Shown here: one piece after another, positions 49,901 to 61,900 of the stretch
Layout of the letters: each line of letters starts with the position of its first letter
How positions within the stretch are numbered: the stretch's first letter is position 1
Assembly: GCA_028015205.1 (NCBI GenBank)
Contig: CM051521.1
Coordinates: forward strand, 97,254,513 to 97,318,512
Direction of reading: 5' to 3'
Source: Mytilisepta virgata
Lineage: Eukaryota; Mollusca; Bivalvia; Mytilida; Mytilidae
DNA length: 64,000 nt
The notes under the pieces: model-generated
What the model saw: the letters and a program-made list of their open reading frames with translations, nothing else
What the model was told of the DNA's origin: nothing
Databases searched by the model: none
Made by a program: the position numbers and the translations under genes

Positions 49901-52900
49901 TTTGTCAGTATTTAAGGCAGGAAATGATTTTGATTAAACTTTAACAATAGTACAATAGGCCTTCCATGGTCAAAAACATGCAGTAATGTATGTTAAAAAA
50001 GTAGCGATGAGTCATCAAAATCAGCTGGGACTCACCATTCTGAAAAATGATGAATCCCAGGACTCATCATGAAAAATTCTTAGTGAAAACCCTGCTACCA
50101 ATATGGCATCTGTTACAAAAGATAATCAGCCAAAATCACATGTTAAAATCTTTTCATCTGAAACTATAGGGATAATTCAGCTGAAACTTCCTTGGATGGT
50201 TACCTTTAAAAAATGTGTTAAGTCGGGACTTGAAACTTATATTGCTCTTAATATTTATGATAGAAAATGTCAGCCAAAAAATATTTAAAAATGTTTTCCT
50301 TAGAAATTATTGGACTAAATTTGATGGGTTTGCCCTTTAAGTGTTCTGCTTTCAGAAATACAGACAATTCTGTCTGGGGAGTATGCCCTTCTATGGCTTA
50401 AAAATTAATATTTCAAAATGAATATTTGGTAAAATTATAAAATAAAATGCATCCTTGGTTATTGAATATCATGCATATCTTGTTACATCAAAACACTGGG
50501 CCAAAAAAATATATGTTGGTCTGCTAACCCGAACGACCCTTTGTTTTACGCCGACCCTAACTCTTATTCCCAAATTTTCAACCCCGATCCTGAAATTACA
50601 ATCTTTCTGGCATTGACTATGGACACATCATCCTTCAAACTAGTGCATCACTAGGATGCTTGTATATATTTCATCAGCTGTGTCCGAAAACCATAATTTG
50701 CATGAAAATCTTTCTGTTCACCATATTTTGTTTTCCTGAAGATGAAAAGGGGAAGGGAAAGGAAACAGCAAAGTAGCTAGAAAATGGAGGCAATGAGAAT
50801 TCTCGCAATTTTTCATTGGGCATAGAGTTTTTACCGACCAGTAACATATGTAATCCTCATTTAAATTAATTTGACTTTTCTTTTTATAATGGTGTCCCGA
50901 TAATCAACTATCATAGAAAATCAGTCGATTGAAAGGGAAATTAAAGTGCTCGATTAGAATTCCATATAATCTATTATTCTACTTTCACTTCCACTTTGGT
51001 AATTACATCATCAGTTAGAGTTAATAGTTTTGTATTTATTTGAACGAAATCAATATAAATATGTATAAGTGTTTTGACTTAAAAATTAATATTATGTATT
51101 CTCGTTGCATGTAATAGTATTTTATTCATGATTTATAGCTAATCTGATTAATATAAGCAAATGTGTCTAAGCATGCTGTTACAACTTCTATGCCGAACAA
51201 TTGGCAAGTAAATAAGTTGACCCATTCGTTTTTATTCCTTTTATCATTATAATCGATCATTAGTTATTTATAGTTAACCGATGATCGATTATGAGATTCT
51301 TTCTGATTCCCATCAGTATCTTTTTTAGCTCACCTGGCAAAGGCCGTGAGAGATTTTGTCATCACTTGGCGTCCATTAACTTTTCACATTTTAATCTTCT
51401 CCTCTGAAACCACTGGGCCAATTGAAATTAAATTTGGGAGGAAGCATCTAAGTAAGGTCCTTAATAAAGTTTACTTATTTTATCCCGATCTGACAACAAA
51501 CATTGCGCCCATGGGCAATTGATGATTTTGATTGGAGAGTTTTAAAAAATCTCTGACACTGCTAGGCCAAATGGAACAAAACTTGACAGGAAGCATATAT
51601 TAGAGGTCCTTTATAAAAAATTCCTCATTTTGTCCCAATCAGACTACAAATATGGCCACCATGGGCAGTTCTTATTTCTGATTGGCTGATATAAAAAAAT
51701 CTCTGAAATCACTGGGCCAAATGGAACGAAACTTGACAAGAAGCATATATGGGAGGTCCTTTATAAAATTTCCTCATTTGTCCCGATTGGAATAAAAGCT
51801 GCCAATGGCAGCTCTTTTTTTTCGATTGGCTGATATAAAACAATCTTCTCTGAAGTCGGTTGGCCAAATGGAACGATATTTAACAGGAAACAGCTATGGG
51901 AGGTTCTTTACAAAATTTCTTCTTTCGTCCCAATCGGGCAACAAACATGTCCACCATGTGAAATTCTTGATTCTGGAAATACTTGGCCAAAACTGTCAGC
52001 CAAACTTGACAGGAAACATCTATGGAAATTCATTTATGAAATGAATTTTTGTCATCCTGATTCGACGACAAGCATGGCTGCCATGGGCTATTCTTATTTC
52101 TGATTGGTTGATTTATTTAAAGAAATCTTCTTCTCTGAAACCGCTTTGCCAAATGGAACGAAATTGACAGGAAGCATTTGTGGGAGGTTTTTTACAAAGT
52201 TTTCTCATTCTGTACAGGTCATGCGACAAATATGGCTGCCATGGGCAATTCTTGTTCCTGACAGGTGAGCGATACAGGCTCAGCCCTCTGAGCTTCTAGT
52301 TTCATATGCACGCAAATGGAATTTTGTCAATATTGGTAATTAAGGTGTTAAAACAAGGTCAATTGGATGAAAATTAGTGTATGTTTAAGATAAAAAATAA
52401 TAAAAAGTAAAACATTAATAATAATAATAAACATGTTTTTGTAAACAGTAGGCCCTAAGGGCTATTCCAGAAAAAAATGTCTCCTGGGGGCAGAACGCCC
52501 ATGAAATTTAGGGGTACCACCAATAGATTTAAATTAAAAAACACACCCCCACCAACTATTTCATATTTTGGATAAACCCCCCCACCAACAAATTTAAATA
52601 AAAAATGAAGTGATTTTTTTCCATGTTATACATTGTAGATCAATTAAATCCTATAGTTTTAGCTTTTTATTGCAATAAAGTTGTAAAGACAATGCATGTT
52701 TTCAAATGGGACCATCCATTTTACAATGCTCTTTACTGACCTCGGATTTTAATGTTTAGACACTTGTAAATGATTCTAAACTGCTAAAATTAAGGGCTTG
52801 ATTTCTTTGGGCCGTCATCATGTAACAACTGAATTAGACACAATTCAAATCAGAGTTCGACTGATTAAGGATGAATGTGTTGTCTGTATTTCATGCGTCT

Positions 52901-55900
52901 AGGTCGATACATTTCTTTAAATGCTGGAATTATCGATGAGTTAACTCAAACGTTCTCAATCCAACTTGTTTCCATGTGTCTTCATGTGTCTTCATTTGTC
53001 TCCACTTCTGGTCAGACTTGACCATTTTATGACAGGGAGTGCATCAGTGAACTTGAAACCCCTACCCGAAATCATCCACGTTATATTGAATTTGTGACCT
53101 AAAAATATCCAGGAAAGCTAAAATTGGATACCCGAAATTATCCAAAAATAATAAAAGAAAGTTAGTTGTTAATAGTGCAGGATTTTTACATGCCATAAGA
53201 CAACCATTGTCCTTTTGTTTTATAAAAATGTGCAGAAATTTTAAAAATCCTGACCAGAATTCTCTAGATTGTCAAAATTAATCTCCCACGTTTTTTTTTT
53301 AAATCTTGATCCCAGTTTGCTGCATGTCCCGTATTTAAATATCAGCTTCCGCCTTTCGATCACTTCATTTCATAATCTTATTATTCGCCGGCCTAATTAT
53401 TCATCAGTTTTAGAATTTCGTGGAAAAATTTTTTTTTTTTAAATCACCAATTTATCGTCACTTTGAAGCTTTCAAATCACGATCGTTGTGAAGATCAGAA
53501 TTTTCAATATTATTCATGAACTGAATTACAATTGTAGTTCTTGTCAGTATCGAGTCTTCCATTCCTCAAAACAAATAAGTTTATTCATCCAAAACATGAA
53601 AATAAATGTTATAAATACATAATTTTAAACAAATTTAATCGAATTATTGCACCTGGAAGTTAGGTTAAGATAGTAACAACAAAATAAAGTTCGGTATAAC
53701 TACGCTTCTGATTTCATGTTATATAACGAGGATAAAATTTTAATCGATATTACAAAATTAGTCTTATTCTACTGCGTATTTCCTTTTCTTTAACCTATAA
53801 ATTAAATTAACATTGATCTTATACGAAGATGAAAGAAACAAATAAAATAAATATTCATTAGGTTTCATTCCGAATCCGGATTACGACCATGTGTTGCCCA
53901 CATGTTAAAACATGGCGGGTTGTTTTTTTTTTTGATTTACTGATACAAAACTGCCGATAAGAATATAAAGATGCGCTATCCAAGACTTGAAGGGACCAGA
54001 TATTCATCTGAACTGTACCCCCCATCAATACATTCCTTTTCTTTGTTCATACCCCAACCAGCAAATTTCAAATGCAGTTTTACCCCCCCACCAACACAAT
54101 TTTATATCGATGGCGTTCTGCCCCCAGGAGACACTTTTTTCTGGAATAGCCCTAAAGTGCAACGTTTTTTTTTTTGTCATATCTGTAAACAGAAATTTTC
54201 TTCCAAGGTTGAATCACCACTGCATGTTAAATTTTTTTTTTATACCAGTCAGTATTATAATTTTGAGGCTGCTCATTTAGTTTAACTTTAACAAAAGTAT
54301 AATAGACCTACCATGGTATAAATTTGTCGACATCATGCATTTATATACGTTAAAAACATGATGATATATTGATGCGTCCTTGGACACTTAAAAATCAGCT
54401 GGGACTCGCCATTCTGAGAAATCATGAAAATATCTTAGTGCAAACCCTGATCAGTTTTGACAGTGAAATTTTAAAAATGACAATACAACTCAAAATACTG
54501 AAGTATTAAAAAACACAACAGCATGTACACACACAAAAAAATATGAGAAAAACTTTGACTCATCCCAAAAGTTGTGGCTAGCAGCACCATTAGTGTAACT
54601 GTCCTTAGCTTAAGAGTCCTAATATACATTGGCTAAAATAAGAGACAAAATTTGATTGTGAACTTTTTATTTGCGAAAGAAAATGTCTTCTCACTTCCCT
54701 TCCTCTCGGAATATGTGCTGTCAGAGAGGTATAAAATTCTATGATAACCTGCGAATAAACATACTAAACTAAAAGGAAGGTAATAGGTATATTAAAGGTA
54801 AACATTGTTATAAATAGATAATATGTTCCCCAAGAAATAAAAAAATAAAAAAAACACCTACGCATTCGGAAACACGTTTTTTTTGGCCCAACCTAAATTA
54901 ATTCCTAAATTGAAATATATTTCCCTTATGTAAACTAAGGAAAAAGCTTTAGCATGAAATGTGTAGTTGAGGAGTAATTTTTAATAGTTGCAGGTCCTTA
55001 GCAGAAGCTTGTAGTGATGGAGACGTACCAACAGTTAGAAAGCTTTTACATGAGGGTGGAAGTGTACATGAAACCACAGAGGAAGGAGAGAGTTTACTCT
55101 CACTGGCATGTTCTGCTGGTTATTATGAGCTTGCACAGGTAACCAGTTGACATTAAGCAAAAATACATTATAAAGAGGGAATCAGGCATAAAAAAATCTT
55201 TTGTTTCTGGTTAAGAGACCGATCGTAATTTTATTTAGAAATTAAAAATAAAACAAATTTGTTTGATTTTCGCACTATAACTTTAGTATAAGTTAATAGA
55301 AATCTATGAAATTTAGACACAAGGTTTATGACCACAAAAGGAGGGTTGGGATTGATTTTGGGAGTTTTGGTCCCAACAGTTTAAGAATAAGAATTAGGTT
55401 CCAAAAAAGGGCCCAATAAGAATTTTTCTTCTTTGGTTATTTTCTTGGTGTAAGGGAGGTAATCCAAACACATTTAAAGTAAATTGTTGTGTATGATTCA
55501 ATTACCTCCCTCACACTGTTGTAAATTATGTATAAAGAAACGTAGATTGTCTTGGGGTGATTTATAGCTGTGAGTTTATTTTTAGAAGTTACTATTAATA
55601 TTAATTTTGTCCATATGTCATTTTCTATTTTAAGACTTTTATGATATATTTAAATGGGTAATTATGTTTGCAAACTCCATGAGAAATTTGAATAGGGATT
55701 ATGACCATATCTTGAAGGGAAAGATTTTTTTTTTTTGGAAAAAGGGAAAGGGGGGGGGTAAATAAGAAATTGTGGGAGGGGGGGCATTTTTTTCTCATTT
55801 CAGATTTCAGAAATTAAAAAGAAAATGTCTTCAAATTTTTATTTTGCAAAACAAAGGGTAGGGACAGGGGGTACAATGATTTTTTTTGGGGGGGGGTCAG

Positions 55901-58900
55901 TACGCAGCAGCATAGTGTATTGCAAAAAAAGGGGTTAAATTTTATTTTGGGGGGGGAGGGGTCAATTCGCAACAGCATATTGTATTGCACAAAAAGCAAA
56001 AATTGAATATAAATTCAAATCATATGTCCAATTCTAAGTTCTTTGACTACAGTTATTCTGTGTCAGAAACCTATTATGTGTCAAATATTTAATTACAATC
56101 CAAATTCGGACCTGTATCAAGCGTGAATATTGTGTCCATTTTTGCCCCAACTGTTCAGGGTTGGACCTCTGCGGTCGTATCCAGCTGCGCTCAGCGAAGC
56201 TATTTTTATTTTGATTTCAATGCGGATTATAATTCCATTAGGTTTGAACCATCCATCAGTCACTCTAATTTTCCGGACTTCTGAGCATTTGGGAATTTTT
56301 TCAAATCATCTAGATGAGTGCTTTCAGTATTGTCAACAAATCTTTATTATGTTTCCAAGATACAAGGTGTAAAAAGGGTCAAAATTAGCAATTTTGGAGG
56401 AAAGATAAAAATTTTATTTTTCTCGGTAGCCTATCAATAGATTTTTCTTATATTTTATGGTTTCTGAGATATAAAATGGGTTAAAAAAGTAAAATTGCAG
56501 AATATGTAAATTTTTTAATTTTTGTTTTTCATCTGGTTGTTGTACATGTAGAACCAATGTTACTGTGAAATGTATTTTATGATATACTTTAATGGGTCAA
56601 GCATAAAAGTGTGTGTATACTTACTTACAACTTTTCACCTGTCAACAGGTTTAAGCTGTATCGTGCTTAGAGAGGCCCTATATTTTCTGTGGTATAAATT
56701 AAATTATTTGAATGTGATTGGGCAAATCTTTTCAAGAAAAACTGCATTTGTGTTTAAAACTAAACTTCTTAATATATAAGGTGAAATGAACAAGAAAATT
56801 TAATTTGATGTTTGCAAAGCTATAACTTACATTTTGATGACAGTTTGGAATAAAAAAAAATATTTTGAAAATATTGGAAAGTATAGTCACTCAATTTGTA
56901 AAGACAAAGAGGTAATCCTAGAGAACAAATTTTAAAGACAAAGAATCAATGAGAAGTTGTTAATCCATATTTTTAGCTGACCTGACCCAATGGGTCATGT
57001 GAGCTATTGCCATCACTTTTCATCCATCGTCTGTCGGTCAACATTTCACATTTTGAACTTCTTCTAGAGAACCACTGACTAGATTGAAACGAAATATGGC
57101 ACAAATGTTCCTTATAAGGTGCTGACCAAATGTTCTGTCATTCAACTGGCTGCCATCTAGGGACTTAGATTAACATAGGGCCACTGAATAGATTGAAACC
57201 AAACACAGCTTGAATGTTTTTTTTTCGAGCTGCTGACCAAGTGTTGTTACTTTGTTGCCAATCAGTCATCCAACATGGTTGCCAGCAGGGGACTTGGTTT
57301 AACATAGGACCCTATGGGAAATACATACAAAAATTTTCTTCTAGAGAATCACTGAATGTAATGAAAGCAAACATGGTATGAATGTTCCTTATGAGGTGCT
57401 GATCAAATGTTGTTACTTTGTTGCCGATTTATTGTCCAAGATGGTCACCAGCGGGGGACTTAATTTAACATAGAACCCTATGGTAAATACAAACAAAAAT
57501 CTTATTCCTAGAGAACCACTGAATGGATTATGGCATAAATATTCCTCCTGAGGTGCTGACCAAGTGTTGTTATTTTGATGCCGATCCGTCATCCAAAATG
57601 GCTGTCAGTGGAAGACTTAGTTTAACATTGGACCCTATGGTTTCTTGAAAATTACTGAATGGATTGAAACCAAACATGGTATGGATATTAATTTCAAGGT
57701 CCTTTAGCAATTAACAAATGGAAATATCAGGTAAGCGATACATGCTTGTGGGAGCTTCTGGTTTTAACATCATTACTGCCATTTTATGTGGAAAACATTA
57801 CCAACTTGATAGATTCAGAGAGTTAAATCTAACAATGACCTGTTTGAGAACGTTCATAGGATTAAGTTCATTTATCTTCAAAATTGTCAATGTAAAATTT
57901 TTAATTTTAGGTCCTATTGGCAATGAAGGCAAATGTTGAAGATCGTGGAATAAAAGGAGATTGTACACCCTTAATGGAAGCTGCCAGTGGTGGATATGTC
58001 GATATTGTAAAACTACTGATATCACATGGAGCTGATGTAAATGCGCAGTCTTCAGCTGGTAAATATGGTAAACTTTCTGTAGTCCATCAAAGTTGATATG
58101 CTAATTATTAGCTTTGGGTCAAGGATTATTATGTATTATAAATTCTACATCTCGACCATGTCTTCAAATTGTATTCAGTACTGCAATACAGTCAAACCTG
58201 TCTATAAAGGGCAGCTATGGGACCAGAAAAAATTGCCTTGTATACAGAGGTTAATTTTACATACTTTGTTCACTGTGCCCTTTATAGACAGTTATTTGCT
58301 ATTTAGAGGTGCCCTTAAGAGCAGGTTTGACTGTATATATAAAAAGTTACAAAATAGATGTCTGGTACCCTTGAGGGATTGTTGAGTATGTGAATTCTAA
58401 AGAACAGACTTGAAGATTTAGAATTTCAAATATCATAAATTCAGAAATTATAGAATTATCAAAATCACATTTTTAAGACTTAGATTCTCTCACCTTATTA
58501 GAATTAATACACAAACTACTATACATGGATGCATAATTTTTTAGGCAATACTCCATTACATTATGCTGCCTGTGGAGGATATGAGGATGTAGTTCAAGTT
58601 TTGATAGAGGCTGGGGCCAATGTGGAGCAGCATAATGAAAATGGACATACACCATTGATGGAGTCGGCAAGTGCTGGACATGTGGGAGTTGCAAGAATAT
58701 TACTGAATGCTGGAGCAGGAATTAACACCCACTCAAATGAGTTTAAAGAAAGTGCTCTTACACTTGCCTGTTACAAAGGTAAAGGTTAGACTTTATTTCA
58801 TACTTTTCATAATTTTTTAAGTCACAAAGAACCTAATTTCAGATATTTTAATTCAATTGATATTTATTAAGACCCAAGAAGATCCATGCATTTGTAGGTA

Positions 58901-61900
58901 GTAATAAAACTTCAGGTTTTAGAAGCAGAATTTAATATGCTCTGTAGTTACTGTCAGCTTTTTTTTGGCAATTGAGGGACAGACTAGTAAACTCCTGTTC
59001 TATATGTTGAAACATGGAAATTTAATTCATATTAAGTGACTAAGCATCAATATTGGTATAATAATAATGTTGCTGACAGATGTTGTTACAACTCTCCTTA
59101 GAATAAAATAGAAATTATCTTTGCTTGAGAATTAACCAGATTCTCACCAAAATTACAGCATATCACAACTCTAAAGGTAAAATGTTAATATTCTACATAG
59201 AGTTATGTAATAAAATGTGGAAAAGAAATGAGTGATTGGTTTCTGTATTTATAAAAATATTAAATTAGATATTTTTTATTTCATTAAAGGACACCTGGAG
59301 ATGGTGAAATTTCTGTTAGAAGCAGGGGCAGATCAGGAGCACAAGACAGATGAGATGCATACAGCTTTGATGGAAGCTTCTATGGATGGACATGTAGAAG
59401 TAGCAAGATTGCTCTTGGACAGTGGTGCACAGGTAACTAGCATTGAGGAAAACCTAAACTTTTTAGTTCTGCTTATTAAAGGCCAATACTGTAAATTCGG
59501 AAATTATTGCGTTGTTTTTATTATTTCGAAAAATGCGACAGGGTTGTTATCGCAATAGTTTAAACTCATATTTTGGATTTTTTTTTTATATGAATGAAGT
59601 AGGGTTTTTCTCAATATCGCAAAAATTAAAATTGCATTTTGGTCTAAAATAACAAAAATTGCAATAATAAATGCACGCAATAATTTTCTGAATTTACAGT
59701 ATTAAAAATATATTTGCCCTTCTCCGACACTGCGTTTTTATGCCCCCGACAGTTGACCATTCTAACAACTTTGATTGCCTCATCCAAACTTTATGAACCT
59801 CATACACAATGCTAATACCACAACACGCTGACAGAGTTTGAATTTGGGCATTGGGTCTTTTACTGTTCTAGAGATATGTGCCTTTATAACATGGAAAATT
59901 TACAATTTTTTTTGTTTCGGCACTCTAAAGTTTGCCTCATCCAAATTTTATGAACCTCATATACAATACTAAGAACCATAACACGCAGACAGAATTCGAA
60001 TTTGGGCAGAGTCATTTACCATTTTAGAGTAATGCCTCTTTATAACTTTTAAATTGCAGTATTTTTAAGTATTATAAGCCAGCTTGAGAGGGGGCTTTTG
60101 TGTCCTCAGACACATTCTTCTTTTTATTTGACTTGATAGGTAGGAAGGAAAAATACTTTATTTCATTCATGCTTATAATGTACTTGAACCACCTTCCACA
60201 TGAAGTGTGACATAAACTTACTAATCAGCAAGATGTTTAAAGACATGACCTTTCCTATTATACAGACTTTTGACAGTGAGAAAAGGAAAAAAAAATAGTT
60301 TACACTTTCCAATAAAATTTATGGGTAGGGCTGATCGGGGAAGGGCAAATAAACTTAATTTCATTTTTGGCCAAATTCGAAAGTTGGGAAAGTTAAATGC
60401 AATATTTAAATACCTTCTGTTGACCCATGAAATGTTAATTGTTTTACAGGTGAATATGCCAGCAGATAGCTTTGAATCACCACTGACTCTAGCAGCTTGT
60501 GGTGGTCATGTAGAGTTGGCAAGTCTGCTTATTGAGAGGGGAGCAAACTTGGAAGAGGTTAATGATGAAGGGTATACTCCTCTAATGGAAGCAGCCAGAG
60601 AAGGTCATGAAGAAATGGTTGCCCTTCTTTTAGCTCATGGTAATTAGTAGTTTGATGTTGATCAATATTTTGTAAGACAGAAAATAAGGGAGAAAAGGTT
60701 ATTAAGATAGATTTAAGAAATTTTCATGGAAGCATAATATATATTTAACACCCAGTAAAGCAGCTGCAAGGAAGAAGTTACGTGTATATCAGGCATTAAG
60801 CATATTGTGAGTAAAGGCAAACCAATATAAAGATTACAAGGGATTAGTTTATAACAAAAGTATCCTGAAAACGGTAAAAACGAAAAAGCAGTCCAAGTTT
60901 CATGGTTAAATCCATTTCTCAGCAACTAGAATACCTAGACCCACCATATTTGGTCAGTAGATAGTTCTTGGTTGGTACATGTTAGTCCGACACCTGGTTA
61001 GGACCTTGACCTCAATTTCATGAGTGACATTGTCACTTTTTCGTGGTTAAGTCCATTTCTCAGAAACTGTAATACCTAGACCCACTGTATTTGGTCTATT
61101 GATAGTTCTTGGTGGGTACATGCCAGTCTGAAACTTGTCTCTGGACCTTGACCTCAATTTCATGGTTGAGTGACCTTCAAGTTTCTTGATTAAGTCCATT
61201 TTTCAATACCTAGACCCACTGTATTTGGTCTGTTGACAGTTCTTGGTGTCTGGACTTTTGACCTCAATTGCAGGCTTAAGTGACTTTGTCACATTTTCGA
61301 GATTGGGTCCATTTCTCAGCAACTTTAATATCTAGATCTACCATATTTGGTCAATAAATAGTTCTTAGTGGATACATATCGGTATGACACCTGCCTTTTG
61401 ACCTTGACCTCAGTTTTCTTTTAATGCATTTTCCTTTGATTTGCAAAATCTTGGGTATCAGATAATCATTATTGGGGCCTCGGTGGCTGAGTGGTCTAGG
61501 TAGTTCGTCATGACTACTACTGATCACTTGCCTGTCAACGATGGGGTTGTGAGTTCGAATCTCATCTGTGGCGGGGTGTGTTCGACTCTGATCTTAATTG
61601 ACAAGGATTGCCAATTTTTCTACCGAAGGTCGGTGGTTCTCTCCGGGTACTCTGGCTTCCTCCACCAATAAAAACTGGCCGCCGCAAAATGGCCAAAATG
61701 TGCTGAAAACGGCGTTAAACCCCAACTAAACAAACAAAAATTATTTTCTGTCCATCTACATACTACATGTACATACAAGACATGTATTGTGTCCACTCTT
61801 GTTAATTGTTAACATTACAATTATAGAAAAAAATTTAAACAACATTATTTTGTTTAAATTCATGGTAAATTACATTGTTGATCAGCACTAGTGACATTTA

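Larger units (their letters stand above)
49400..54450 (+). repeat. Ancient intronic duplication, second copy split by two insertions
   Basis: Unit 1 is about 49400-50095. Unit 2 is in pieces at about 50600-50880, 52305-52450 and 54156-54450. Matching landmarks in order: 'gac.cat.atccttcaaact', 'ccattttttgttttc', 'gaaagg.aa.aa.aacaaca', 'tttttcattgg.ca.ag', 'gtgtt.aaacaaggtcaat', 'catcactgcat', 'aaaatcagctgggactc.cc'. The gaps in unit 2 hold repeat H (51323-52302) and the Harbinger-like element. The unit's own nature is unknown. Confidence 0.65.

Noticed and set aside
58473..58694. 73-codon minus-strand frame (and 62238-62492, 47854-48123, 49007-49270)
   Set aside because: These are antisense shadows of ANKHD1-like exons.
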